Assembly (NCBI RefSeq): GCF_000092185.1
Contig: NC_014160.1
Span: 496,001 to 560,000, forward strand
DNA: 64,000 nucleotides
DNA from: Thermosphaera aggregans DSM 11486
GTDB taxonomy: Archaea > Thermoproteota > Thermoprotei_A > Sulfolobales > Desulfurococcaceae
Direction of reading: 5' to 3'
Of the stretch, positions 39,082 to 47,719 are shown one piece after another; position 1 is the first letter of the stretch; each line of letters opens with the position of its first letter. The notes beneath the pieces are model-generated. The model did not search any database. It worked only from the letters and a program-made list of their open reading frames with translations, and was not told the origin of the DNA. The position numbers and the translations under genes are program-made.

Positions 39082-40296
39082 GTGAGCAACACTGTGTATT
39101 CCAGAGTGGGAGATAACCTGTACATGCTTCAATACAGGGATTACGAGACAAAGTATTTCGAAGGATTATGGCACATACCCGAGGGTGTTACCTATAACTC
39201 CTTCATACTTGAAACCAGGGAGGGCTTAGTAGTGTTCGACACGTGGAAAAGGTCGCTGAGAGGGCTGTTTATTGAGGAGTTCTCAAAACACTTCGACGTT
39301 AGAGACGTCAAATACCTTGTCGTACACCACATGGAGCCGGACCACAGCGGCTCAATACCTTACTTGCTCGCCTCTAATCCTGAGGTAACCGTTCTCGGGC
39401 ATGTTCTCTCGAAAGGAATGATCGAATCATTCTATCAAGTGAAACCCCGTTTCCAGCCTGTTAAAGACGGGGAGGTCTTGCAGTTAGGAGGTTTCAGGCT
39501 GAGATTCTTGCACACGCCATGGCTACACTGGCCTGAAACGATCATGACCTACGTGGAGGAGGAAGAGGCCCTTTTAACCTGCGACGCGTTCGGATCCTAC
39601 GGAGTCCCCAGCAGAATATTCCACGATGAACTAAGTGTTGAGGAGAAGGAAAGGTTCTCGCGATACATGGTGAAATACTTCGCCAACATTATCGGGCACT
39701 TCAGGGAATGGGTTGTTAAAAACATTGAGAAAATCTCTCAGCAAAACCTCAAAATCTCCGCAATCCTACCTGCTCACGGGGTTCTCTACAGAGGGGATTC
39801 CGTCAGAGAGGTTGTCGAGAAGTATAGGAGCCTGGGCGCTGGCGAAACCGTTCCGGGTAAAACCGTGATTGCTTACACGAGCATGTATGGGTTTGTATCA
39901 GAAGTGGTGGATGACGCAGTAAGCCTTCTAGATAAATATGGTATTAAGCCATTGGTCTACGGGTTCACAGACAGGGAGCGCGCGGATTTCAGCGAGCTAG
40001 TTGCCGACGCGTATCAGGCGGAAAACTTAATAATAGCCACCGCAACATATGAGGCGAGAACGTTTCCTTTGATGAAAGAAGTGGTGGAGCTGATTATTGA
40101 GAAAACCCCTGTCAACAAGAATGTCCTAGTCATCGCGCTATACGGGTGGGGAGGTAAGGCCGGGGCCGAGCTGGAAGAGCTTCTCACCAAGAACGGGTTT
40201 AGAAAACGAGAGGTCATAGAGTTCAGGGCTGGGCAGCGCGAGAACGTGCGGAAAGAATTAGAGGACAGAATGCCGAGACTCCTGGGTAGGAGGTAA
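39082..40296 (+). CDS. Flavodiiron protein (F420/rubredoxin-linked O2 or NO reductase)
   Basis: The protein of about 404 residues has an N-terminal metallo-beta-lactamase-like di-iron domain, with HHMEPDHSGS supplying His, Glu, Asp and His ligands, followed by TPWLHWPETIMTY. The C-terminal 150 residues form a flavodoxin domain that begins IAYTSMYGF and binds FMN. Such enzymes reduce O2 to water or NO to N2O in the cytosol of anaerobes. GTG at 39082 after an AGGGGATT site is my preferred start; TTG at 39064 is possible. It is 66 bases after peroxiredoxin and completes an oxygen-defence set. Confidence 0.93.
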   Translation: MSNTVYSRVGDNLYMLQYRDYETKYFEGLWHIPEGVTYNSFILETREGLVVFDTWKRSLRGLFIEEFSKHFDVRDVKYLVVHHMEPDHSGSIPYLLASNPEVTVLGHVLSKGMIESFYQVKPRFQPVKDGEVLQLGGFRLRFLHTPWLHWPETIMTYVEEEEALLTCDAFGSYGVPSRIFHDELSVEEKERFSRYMVKYFANIIGHFREWVVKNIEKISQQNLKISAILPAHGVLYRGDSVREVVEKYRSLGAGETVPGKTVIAYTSMYGFVSEVVDDAVSLLDKYGIKPLVYGFTDRERADFSELVADAYQAENLIIATATYEARTFPLMKEVVELIIEKTPVNKNVLVIALYGWGGKAGAELEELLTKNGFRKREVIEFRAGQRENVRKELEDRMPRLLGRR

Positions 40297-40383
40297 TGCA
40301 CTAGAAGAAACTCTTTGACGAAAGCCACATTAATTAAATGATTTCACCGGAACTATATCATTGTTTTAGCAGAACATTTAAGC

Positions 40384-40755
40384 ATGAAACCCTTAAGAAG
40401 ATTTTTAAAACTAGCGGAAAACGAGCAATCACATACTACGCGCCTCGAAAAATATAATCCAGTGAAGGACTGCGTAGCCCTGGTTTCATGCTGAGGGTTA
40501 AAGCATTATCGTACAAAATTTTTCGCCAGATTAAAAGGGTATAGAGCTTTCTTAAGCCTAATAGAGGCCTTAGAGGCCTCCGCTATAAGGATCTACTGAA
40601 ACTACTCGGCAAGGCCAACGGCTAGTTTGAGAAGCAACTTTTGGAGAGTCTTCTCCGAGATGAAATCACGCATGAAATAAGTCTACAGGAAGAGATTCGC
40701 CTACATGTGGAAAAACCTAGAGATGCGTGAAGGATTGGAGCGCGGAAACTGTTAA
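40384..40755 (+). pseudogene. Decayed gene with three in-frame stops, possible transposase remnant
   Basis: From ATG 40384 to TAA 40753-40755 one frame reads as protein across 124 codons but contains TGA at 40492, TGA at 40597 and TAA at 40678. The segments include MKPLRRFLKLAENEQ, HYRTKFFARLKGYRAFLSLI and RVFSEMKSRMK-stop-VYRKRF. The last one resembles the basic C-terminal block after the final acidic residue in IS6-like transposases, but that is a weak visual match. A frame preserved across three stops suggests recent decay. It lies exactly at the border between the housekeeping block and the glycan island. Confidence 0.45.
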
Positions 40756-40847
40756 CCCATGCTTCTACTTACATAGTGCTCGAGGCAGAGATAAAGCCGC
40801 GTAAAACCCGGTTGACTCCGAGGAAACTTGAAATACTACATGTGGCT

Positions 40848-41399
40848 TTAGTACTCGAAGTTTGTTTCCGCTTCTCTTAGTGGTGGGCACTTCTTATCTT
40901 TCTCGCTTAATATCACGTTCTCTTTCACCGGCCATTGAACCCCTATTTCCTGATCATCCCACTTAATGCACCTCTCGTGCTGTGGTGAGTACTCCTTTGT
41001 TACTAGGTATAGGAAGTACGCGTCTTCGAGGGCTTGGAATCCGTGTGCGAAGCCGGGTGGTATCCATAGAGCATAACCGGGTTCTAGAAAAACCCCAACG
41101 TACTTGCCGAACCATGGAGATCCTTTTCTGATATCCACTGCTACATCGTAGACCCGGCCACTTATAACGTAGACTAGTTTGCCCTGCTCCATTGGCTTCA
41201 ATTGGTAGTGAAGGCCCCTGATAACGCCTCTCCTAGAGAAACTAAGATTGGTCTGCACGAAGTCGTATGGTATGTCATTGGCGAGAAAATCCGTTCTCTT
41301 ATAGAGCTCTGCGAAGAAGCCACGCTCATCAGGGAACCTAGTGTACTCGACGAGAACAATGCCCGGTATATCTAGCTTCTTAAATGACTTAAAAGGCAT
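40848..41399 (-). CDS. rmlC: dTDP-4-dehydrorhamnose 3,5-epimerase
   Basis: The 183-residue cupin epimerises dTDP-4-keto-6-deoxyglucose at C3 and C5. RGFFAELYKRTDF, RGVIRGLHYQLKP with the catalytic His, and IPPGFAHGFQALED are family marks. It starts directly after the rmlD stop and is the last gene of rmlA-B-D-C, all on the minus strand. Length is standard. Confidence 0.95.
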   Translation of the reverse strand: MPFKSFKKLDIPGIVLVEYTRFPDERGFFAELYKRTDFLANDIPYDFVQTNLSFSRRGVIRGLHYQLKPMEQGKLVYVISGRVYDVAVDIRKGSPWFGKYVGVFLEPGYALWIPPGFAHGFQALEDAYFLYLVTKEYSPQHERCIKWDDQEIGVQWPVKENVILSEKDKKCPPLREAETNFEY

Positions 41400-42296
41400 T
41401 TACAACCCCTCTATAAACCTCCTATATGTCGAGACCATGTCTTTTAGGCAATCAGGCACAGGTGGGAGAGACAAACCCAGCACTCTGGCCTTCGCCGTGT
41501 TGAGGCTTGAATCCCTCGGCCTCCTAGCTGGGAGATTAACCGATTCAAGAGGCCTCGGCTTCACGAGATTCTCGCCCACCCCCAACACCTCGGCGAATAG
41601 TCTAGCGAACTCGTATCTCGACAAGCGCTCTCCAGCAATGTGTAAGACCCCCGTGGGCTTTGTATCCACTAGTTTAGCCAGGATCTCGCTGAGGAACCTC
41701 GTATATGTCGGCGAAAGCCATTGATCAATGAATGCTTCAACATTCTCTCCTCTAAGCAGTCTCTCTAGTACTATCACTCCGAAGTTCTTCTTACCAGTTG
41801 GGCTATAACCATAGAGGCCGCTAACCCTGACTATGACGCTGTTCTTGGGTAGGATCGCTCTAACAGCTACTTCTCCCAGGAGCTTGCTCAGCCCATAATA
41901 ATTAACTGGTGCAGGTGTATCCTCCTCCCTGTAGAGTCCTTTTTCACCATTGAACACGTAGTCGGTGGACACATATATGAAGTAGTCCGTCTCCCGGCCC
42001 GCCCTTGCAAGGGCCTCTGTGCCGAGATAGTTGACTCTATATGCCTTCTCCTTGTTGACCTCGCATCCATCCACGTCGGTGTATGCCGCGGAGTGCACTA
42101 TTATGTCAGGCCTAACCTCCCTGACAACACTTATTATACTTTCAGGATCCTCTAGGTTTAACTTGATCCAAGCGGCTTCTAGTCCCGGCGGATTCTTCTC
42201 ATTGTATGTGGCGTAAACCTTGAACCCCTTGGATGAATAGGTCTCAGCAATCCAGTATCCTAGGAGGCCTGTGCCACCTGTTACTAGGACTCTCAT
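41400..42296 (-). CDS. rmlD: dTDP-4-dehydrorhamnose reductase
   Basis: The 298-residue short-chain dehydrogenase makes dTDP-L-rhamnose with NAD(P)H. It has the Rossmann VTGGTGLLGYW at the N-terminus, STDYVFNGEKG, and the catalytic YYGLSKLLGE (YxxxK). The longest frame starts eight codons earlier, but GGTGAAACC directly precedes the ATG at 42296, which also puts the nucleotide-binding motif at the usual place. It ends directly where rmlC begins. Confidence 0.94.
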   Translation of the reverse strand: MRVLVTGGTGLLGYWIAETYSSKGFKVYATYNEKNPPGLEAAWIKLNLEDPESIISVVREVRPDIIVHSAAYTDVDGCEVNKEKAYRVNYLGTEALARAGRETDYFIYVSTDYVFNGEKGLYREEDTPAPVNYYGLSKLLGEVAVRAILPKNSVIVRVSGLYGYSPTGKKNFGVIVLERLLRGENVEAFIDQWLSPTYTRFLSEILAKLVDTKPTGVLHIAGERLSRYEFARLFAEVLGVGENLVKPRPLESVNLPARRPRDSSLNTAKARVLGLSLPPVPDCLKDMVSTYRRFIEGL

Positions 42297-42329
42297 GGTT
42301 TCACCATTAAATTGATCCATTAGGGGGTT

Positions 42330-43346
42330 TCAATGCCTCCATGGGGTATCGCTTAATACATATACTTCGTCTACGAGCGGTCTCCACCACCATTCATTAC
42401 GGGTATACCACTCGATGGTCTTTGCTAGTCCCTCCCCTAGCTTAACAAGCGGCTTCCAGCCTAGCCCGAGTATTTTATTGCACTTCATTGCGTACCTCCT
42501 GTCCTCGCCTGGCCTCCCCTTCACGTAGACTATGTCTCTCGCTGGGTCTCTTCCCATGGACTCTACCACCCTATAGACTATTTCCCTCACTGTAGCTGAC
42601 TCGCTGGCGCATATGTTGTACACTTCTTGGTATCCCCCTCTGGTGAGTATTGTGTATAGTGCTCTCGCAGTGTCTTCAACGTAGAGCCAGTCTCTAACTT
42701 GTGATCCATCCCCGTAGATGGTGGCTGGTTTCCCGTGCAGTAGCCTTATAATAGTCCTCGGTATCAGCTTCTCGGGGTGCTGGTAGGGCCCGTAGTTATT
42801 GGAGGGCCTGGCTAATATGTACTTTAACCCGTATGTCCTGCCATAGGATTTAATCAATAAGTCGCCGGATGCCTTGGAGGCTGAGTATGGGCTGGATGGG
42901 TTTAGCGGCCATTTCTCGTCTGCTTCTCCCTCGACTCCGTATAGGTCTCCATATACTTCATCCGTGGACATGTGTAGTAGTCTATTAACGTCTAGTCTCC
43001 TGGAGACCTCGAGGATTGTGAATACTCCGTATATATTTGTCTGGAGGAATGGGGCTGGGTTGTTGATTGATCTATCCACGTGTGTCTCCGCCGCGAAGTT
43101 AACTATTGCATCGGCTTGGAACTCCCTTAACGCGTGTTCGAGGAGTTCCTCGTTGCATATGTCTCCCCGTATAAACTTTAATCGCTTGTTTTCCAAGAGG
43201 CCGTGGAGGTTTTCCAGTCTACCAGCATATGTTAGTTTATCGTATACGAGGACTTGTACGTCTTCATGGTTGCTCACTAGGTATCTCACAAAGTTGCTCC
43301 CTATGAATCCAGCACCACCCAAGACAGCTATTCTCAAGTCAACCAC
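42330..43346 (-). CDS. rmlB: dTDP-glucose 4,6-dehydratase
   Basis: The 338-residue extended SDR enzyme has the NAD motif LGGAGFIGSNFVR, the STDEVYGD loop with catalytic Asp and Glu, and YSASKASGD with the YxxxK pair. It converts dTDP-glucose to the 4-keto-6-deoxy sugar. It follows rmlA with no gap. Confidence 0.96.
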   Translation of the reverse strand: MVDLRIAVLGGAGFIGSNFVRYLVSNHEDVQVLVYDKLTYAGRLENLHGLLENKRLKFIRGDICNEELLEHALREFQADAIVNFAAETHVDRSINNPAPFLQTNIYGVFTILEVSRRLDVNRLLHMSTDEVYGDLYGVEGEADEKWPLNPSSPYSASKASGDLLIKSYGRTYGLKYILARPSNNYGPYQHPEKLIPRTIIRLLHGKPATIYGDGSQVRDWLYVEDTARALYTILTRGGYQEVYNICASESATVREIVYRVVESMGRDPARDIVYVKGRPGEDRRYAMKCNKILGLGWKPLVKLGEGLAKTIEWYTRNEWWWRPLVDEVYVLSDTPWRH

Positions 43347-44414
43347 CTAGAACTCTACAATACTGTTGTCAGATATAACCAGCCTGGCTTCTCCATGGTT
43401 CCCCCTTCGAGATTTGACAATGGATCTAGCTCCTATAATGCTATCCCTTAGCCTGAGAACCCCGATGTCCAAACTGGCCTCCTCGAGCACTAGGCTCCTG
43501 GAGAGAGAACCAGACAGTATCTTGGCCCCCTGCTCAATGGACGTGTAGTGCTCGATACTAGTGTCTTTCTCTACGACTACGTTTCTACCTATGTATGCTG
43601 GTCCATAGACTCTGCCCTCTACTACAGCCTCCTTCTCAACTATTGCTCTACCAATAACTTCCCCTCTGATATCGCCTTCAAATCTCTCATTTACATTATC
43701 TAGTAGTAGGTATAGTGCTTCGAGGAGCCCATTATATGTACCCACATCTTTCCACCAACCTGTTATCACGTCATATTCTACTTGGTAATTGTTATCTATA
43801 AACCACTGAATGAGCTCTGTGATCTCATACTCCCCCCTCCACGAAGGCTTTAATGTTTTAAATGCTTTAACGACGAGATCAGGGTCTCTAAACATGTATA
43901 CTCCCACGACGGCGAGATCTGAGACAAACTCCCTCGGCTTCTCAACAAGCCTAACCACCCTTCCATCTCTGAGGACTGCAACGCCGAATCTAGAAGGATC
44001 CTTCACTTTAGAGAGCAAGATGTATACGTCTGCATCTTTTTCTAAAAATCTTCTGACATTTTGTCTAACTCCTCTAGATAATATGTTGTCTCCGAGATAA
44101 ACAATGAATGGCTTGTCCAAGAATCCTTCTTCAATAGATAAATATATAGCGTGCGCGATGCCGAGTCTCTTCTCCTGGACAATATAGCTGAGCCTGTAAT
44201 TATTGGAGCCTTCTCCAAGAGCATCTTTAATAAGATCTTTGAAATACCCTACTACAACACCAATATCTTTAACACCAGAGTCCACGAGGTCGTCAATAGC
44301 GTATTGAATCATAGGCTTACCGAGCAGTGGAATAAGGTGTTTAGGCCTAGAGAACGTGAATGGTCTAAGCCTAGAACCCTCACCAGCAGCAAGAACAAGG
44401 CCCTTTAAATCCAT
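43347..44414 (-). CDS. rmlA: Glucose-1-phosphate thymidylyltransferase, long archaeal form
   Basis: The 355-residue protein has a nucleotidyltransferase domain (LAAGEGSRLRPFTFSRPKHL, then GDNILSRGV) and a C-terminal left-handed beta-helix of hexad repeats (VIGRAIVEKEAVVEGRVYGP). It makes dTDP-glucose from dTTP and glucose-1-P. The added beta-helix is typical of the long archaeal RmlA. It is the first gene of the rhamnose operon, with a TATA at 44451-44458. Confidence 0.93.
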   Translation of the reverse strand: MDLKGLVLAAGEGSRLRPFTFSRPKHLIPLLGKPMIQYAIDDLVDSGVKDIGVVVGYFKDLIKDALGEGSNNYRLSYIVQEKRLGIAHAIYLSIEEGFLDKPFIVYLGDNILSRGVRQNVRRFLEKDADVYILLSKVKDPSRFGVAVLRDGRVVRLVEKPREFVSDLAVVGVYMFRDPDLVVKAFKTLKPSWRGEYEITELIQWFIDNNYQVEYDVITGWWKDVGTYNGLLEALYLLLDNVNERFEGDIRGEVIGRAIVEKEAVVEGRVYGPAYIGRNVVVEKDTSIEHYTSIEQGAKILSGSLSRSLVLEEASLDIGVLRLRDSIIGARSIVKSRRGNHGEARLVISDNSIVEF

Positions 44415-44450
44415 ATAAGCATCCTCAAAGTACTCAATGAAAAGGAGAAA

Positions 44451-44458
44451 TATTTAAA
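44451..44458 (-). promoter_or_regulatory. TATA box of the rhamnose operon
   Basis: The minus strand reads TTTAAATA about 40 bases before the rmlA ATG, with purine-rich DNA upstream that fits a BRE. The four rml genes have no larger gap after it. Confidence 0.6.
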
Positions 44459-44549
44459 CATGTGCGAAACACAGCCATCTCTTATATTACTCCTCTCAGA
44501 TTTTAAATCGGAAGAAGTCTAATTAGTATCTAAATGTTGAGGGCAACTA

Positions 44550-45620
44550 TTAATCCTCTATAGTTAAGAGGTTTAAGTTCTTATAAGCCCAGTTCTCAAA
44601 GTATTTTTTAACGATGCGTCTAGCTGTGAAGAACACTGGAAGATCTCTTAGCGTTATTTTAACTAGTGGGGCTTTATAAATGTCTAGGAATACTCCTTGA
44701 TTCTTTAATCTCCTACCTAATCTTACCCCATCAACAACTACTCTTGCCTTAGTCTTCGCGAGGCTGCTAAACCCTGTTCTAGGTAGGAATAAAGTTATGA
44801 GGTTTCTCAGCGCGTGTAACAATACTACTTGTTTATACCTAGTATTAGTGATCTGAGTTAAAGCTACTCTATTCCTCTCACCTAAGTAAGTTGAAATAGT
44901 GCTCTTCCCCCTACCAAAAGTTAGCCCCCTTGCATGACTAGCTATGACCTCCGGTATAGCTATTAATCTGCAGCCGCAACTCCACAACATTAATCCAAGT
45001 ACATTGTCATCACCATATCCGAAAAACTCATTAATAAACAGCTTGCCACCAGTACACTTCAATAGGCTTTCAACTCTATAGAGTGAGCAACAACCATCAG
45101 CATACGTCACGTAGATCGGCTTGCGTAAAGTCCACGGATACACTTGATTATTTCCAAGAGGATGTGTTAGTAGTAATTCATCAACATAGTCTCCAGCAGT
45201 ATCTATGAGTCTAGACCCATACTTCAATACAACACCCTGTAATCCAGCAATACCACTATAGTTTTCAGCGTATTCAACTAGAACTCTAAGACCCTCTTGA
45301 AACAACACCGCATCATTATTCAGTAAAAGCACATATTTACTCTCCCTATCCCTAGCTATAAAGCCAATATTATTCCCACCAGTGAAGCCGAGGTTATAGT
45401 CTAACTTAATAATCTTTCTTCTAAGATTACTTTTCCTCTCAAGAAACTCCTTAATCTTCTCAAAGCTACCATCAGTAGAACCATTATCAACAACTATAAG
45501 CTCATACCTATCACTAGGGTAGTCAATGCTTGCAATGGATTCGAGGGATTGTAGCACTAGTGGTAGTATCTTCATAGAGTTGTGGTTAAGCCAGATGATG
45601 GAGATTTTTGGGTAAGCCAT
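44550..45620 (-). CDS. GT2 glycosyltransferase (rhamnosyltransferase-like)
   Basis: The 356-residue protein starts with the GT-A fold ISIIWLNHNSMKIL, then VVDNGSTDGS and LLLNNDAVLF, where NDA is the metal-binding motif. The variable acceptor domain and basic helices follow. The NNDA form is common in rhamnosyltransferases of surface polysaccharides, and the rml operon is next, so rhamnose transfer is plausible but inferred. C-terminal hydrophobicity is weak, so it may attach to the membrane peripherally. Confidence 0.85.
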   Translation of the reverse strand: MAYPKISIIWLNHNSMKILPLVLQSLESIASIDYPSDRYELIVVDNGSTDGSFEKIKEFLERKSNLRRKIIKLDYNLGFTGGNNIGFIARDRESKYVLLLNNDAVLFQEGLRVLVEYAENYSGIAGLQGVVLKYGSRLIDTAGDYVDELLLTHPLGNNQVYPWTLRKPIYVTYADGCCSLYRVESLLKCTGGKLFINEFFGYGDDNVLGLMLWSCGCRLIAIPEVIASHARGLTFGRGKSTISTYLGERNRVALTQITNTRYKQVVLLHALRNLITLFLPRTGFSSLAKTKARVVVDGVRLGRRLKNQGVFLDIYKAPLVKITLRDLPVFFTARRIVKKYFENWAYKNLNLLTIED

Positions 45621-45698
45621 ATATCATCAAATCCTCAAAACTAGACAAATGTGCAGTGATATAAAAAGTTGTGTGGGGTTTTAGCTATAGCTATCTTC

Positions 45699-47159
45699 TT
45701 ACCTTGTCTTATTTATCTCTACTATGTATATATTCGATGTTGTACCTCTATAAAGAAGCTCTACTCTCACACTCTCTATACCTATATAGAATTGTTTGTA
45801 TTCCTCTCCTAGTTGTAGAGCTAGCGTTGTATTATAGAGATCTGGTTTCTCTCTAAACGTCTCCAGATCTCTACTCATATTGGTAGAGGTTACTGTGATT
45901 ATTTTCGATAAGTTGTTTTTAGCTATGTAAGCTATAGACATTATCAATGTAGGTTCTCTGCTTAATGGTACAATGTTTGTAGGGTTCCTCATATATAGGT
46001 GGATCTGTGGATACAAGCCTAAGCTAACTAGTACTACCCCTTCCTGTAAAGCTATAATCTCTGCAATCTTCTCCACATCACTTAAGTTCTTTAGAGCTGG
46101 CTCTAGTTTCCACGGGTACCCAGATGCTCGATCTAGTGGCGTCTTTGCCCATATCCTGAAGTGTTCAAATCCGTTTTCTGTGAACGGGTATGCGGAACCT
46201 AGGAGAACGATTGGAATAGTTGCTATTGCTAGGATATTTTTGTTTATTCTAGTCAAACCTGCTACTATATAGGGGGTTGTAATGGATAAGAGTATTGTAA
46301 ACCACCTGTGCTGATCGGTTGGGGCTATAACACATAGCGCTGGTGCAATGAATGCTAGGAATAGAAGTGCTATTGTTAGCTTAGTCCTCACATTTATAGA
46401 CCTCCATATAGTGGCTATAGTTATTGATGGTGATAGGAGGAGTAGACATGTGATTGTATAGTTGAGTGCTGTAGCAGGGTTATACTCTATATTTCCAGCT
46501 ACATAAACCCCACTAGGAGTCAACGCCATTACGGGTGTCTGTGGAAACCGTACATACCACAGTAACACTAGTAGTGTAAATATGAGTGTAGCCGAGAACA
46601 GCAACTTCTTCTTACCCTTGGCAAGCAGGGTCTCAGCTATAGATAGGAACAATGCTAGAACAGCTACTGGTTCATATGCTAATGCCCCTAAGACGAGTAT
46701 AAAGGCTCTATGCAGGTGTTTCGCCTTAGACTCGCAGAAGTAGAGATAAGCCGTGAGAAGCACTAACCCGAGCACATGCCTATGCCACTGCTGACTCTGC
46801 CCAAGCACATAGGGGTTGAAAACGGTTAGCAAAGCCGCTGTAATGGCTATTACCTTAGACTCTGTAAGTCTATGTGTGATCATTGCTGATAACATTGATA
46901 ACAAGCCAACCATGATTGGTGGATATACCTTGAAGAAGAGCTGTGGATCTATGCCGAGGACTGCTAGAGATCCTGGAATCCATGTTAGTAGTGGAGGTAG
47001 GTTTCTCCAACCCCCTAGCCATATGTATCTTGTCAAGAGCTTCGACTCGTAGGCGAAGTCTCTTGCATTAGACATGTATTCAAGGGTGTCCCAGCCTACT
47101 GGTAGACTTGGGTATTTTAGTTCTGGGTATAGTCTTACCGTGAAGCAGGGCTTAAACAT
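45699..47159 (-). CDS. Polytopic membrane protein, GT-C glycosyltransferase-like, apparently N-truncated
   Basis: The 486-residue protein has about 10 hydrophobic segments and a C-terminal soluble part. It shares blocks with the protein at 59793-61793: GWDT-EY, GG-RN-PPLL and FKVYP. In that longer protein about 190 residues with several membrane helices precede GWDT; here only about 22 residues do. GT-C enzymes need the first helix before the catalytic loop, so the 5' end looks lost. In-frame TAG stands two codons before the ATG. A possible transposon tail adjoins at 47172-47297. It may be a non-functional or altered transferase. Confidence 0.65.
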   Translation of the reverse strand: MFKPCFTVRLYPELKYPSLPVGWDTLEYMSNARDFAYESKLLTRYIWLGGWRNLPPLLTWIPGSLAVLGIDPQLFFKVYPPIMVGLLSMLSAMITHRLTESKVIAITAALLTVFNPYVLGQSQQWHRHVLGLVLLTAYLYFCESKAKHLHRAFILVLGALAYEPVAVLALFLSIAETLLAKGKKKLLFSATLIFTLLVLLWYVRFPQTPVMALTPSGVYVAGNIEYNPATALNYTITCLLLLSPSITIATIWRSINVRTKLTIALLFLAFIAPALCVIAPTDQHRWFTILLSITTPYIVAGLTRINKNILAIATIPIVLLGSAYPFTENGFEHFRIWAKTPLDRASGYPWKLEPALKNLSDVEKIAEIIALQEGVVLVSLGLYPQIHLYMRNPTNIVPLSREPTLIMSIAYIAKNNLSKIITVTSTNMSRDLETFREKPDLYNTTLALQLGEEYKQFYIGIESVRVELLYRGTTSNIYIVEINKTR

Positions 47160-47171
47160 GAACTAGAAGCC

Positions 47172-47297
47172 ATGCTCGCAGGGTTTAAGCCAATCTGCGA
47201 ACGAGATTAGAGCCCCGGGAAACCCCCGGTAGCAGACCTATGCTTCGAGTAGGAGTAGGGCCTGGTAGAGGAGGGGTCTACGGCTCTAAATCCCTGA
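47172..47297 (+). other. Broken 42-codon frame with GC hairpin, possible transposon (TnpB) tail
   Basis: From ATG 47172 the frame has TAG at codons 13, 27 and 29 yet the pieces (SPGKPPVADLCFE, GLVEEGSTALNP) read protein-like and Pro-rich. CCGGG...CCCGG at 47215-47229 can form a hairpin. Archaeal IS605-type TnpB genes often end in such tails overlapping their guide RNA. I cannot verify this. It directly adjoins a membrane-protein gene that lacks its 5' end. Confidence 0.25.
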
Positions 47298-47330
47298 TGC
47301 AACGTGAGAAAAATAAGCAAGTTTAGAGAG

Positions 47331-47340
47331 TTATTATATA
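47331..47340 (+). promoter_or_regulatory. TATA-like element before the small Cys protein
   Basis: TTATTATATA is followed about 25 bases later by codons that read as the N-terminus of the next gene, though no start codon is visible there. Confidence 0.35.
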
Positions 47341-47407
47341 GGGGTGGTCTACGAGTCCCTCGTACAGGGTTAGAGTATGTGTTAAGGAGGTTAAAGGGAG
47401 CTGCGCC

Positions 47408-47719
47408 ATGGACTATAAACTAGGCGACTGCTTCACCGTGGAGAAGTTCTACGTTTCTGACGCAGAGAAGGGTATATGTATACACGCACTAAGCTCAATG
47501 CTAACACTACTATCACCACTCCTCAAAGGAGTATCGGCAAAAGTTCTCGGTATAGGTGAGCAGGATGACGTCGGCTATGTTCAGTGTCCAGACCCTGGGA
47601 GACCCCTTACTTGTGGTATGGTGTTGCCCGAGTATTTACTAGTAGCTCTTCCTCGTTATCCTAGAGACTATTTTCTCCCCTATGTCACGCCTCGATGTAA
47701 AGTACTTGGCTATGTTTAA
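47408..47719 (+). CDS. Small protein resembling TIGR04076 family, probably damaged at its 5' end
   Basis: The 103-residue frame from ATG 47408 contains LGDCFTVEKFYV, GICIHALSSMLTLLSPL and YVQCPDPGRPLTCG, which look like the TIGR04076 family of small Cys-containing proteins of unknown role. In-frame codons before the ATG (from 47363) read YRVRVCVKEVKGSCA, which matches how such proteins begin, but no ATG, GTG or TTG is found there. So the natural start may be lost. The last 27 codons lie antisense to the nucleotidyltransferase gene and may not be native. Confidence 0.45.
   Translation: MDYKLGDCFTVEKFYVSDAEKGICIHALSSMLTLLSPLLKGVSAKVLGIGEQDDVGYVQCPDPGRPLTCGMVLPEYLLVALPRYPRDYFLPYVTPRCKVLGYV

Noticed and set aside
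40492-40680. In-frame TGA and TAA codons as possible recoding (selenocysteine or pyrrolysine-like)
   Set aside because: Two different stop codons are involved, no insertion element is seen, and no such machinery is known in this group; decay is simpler.
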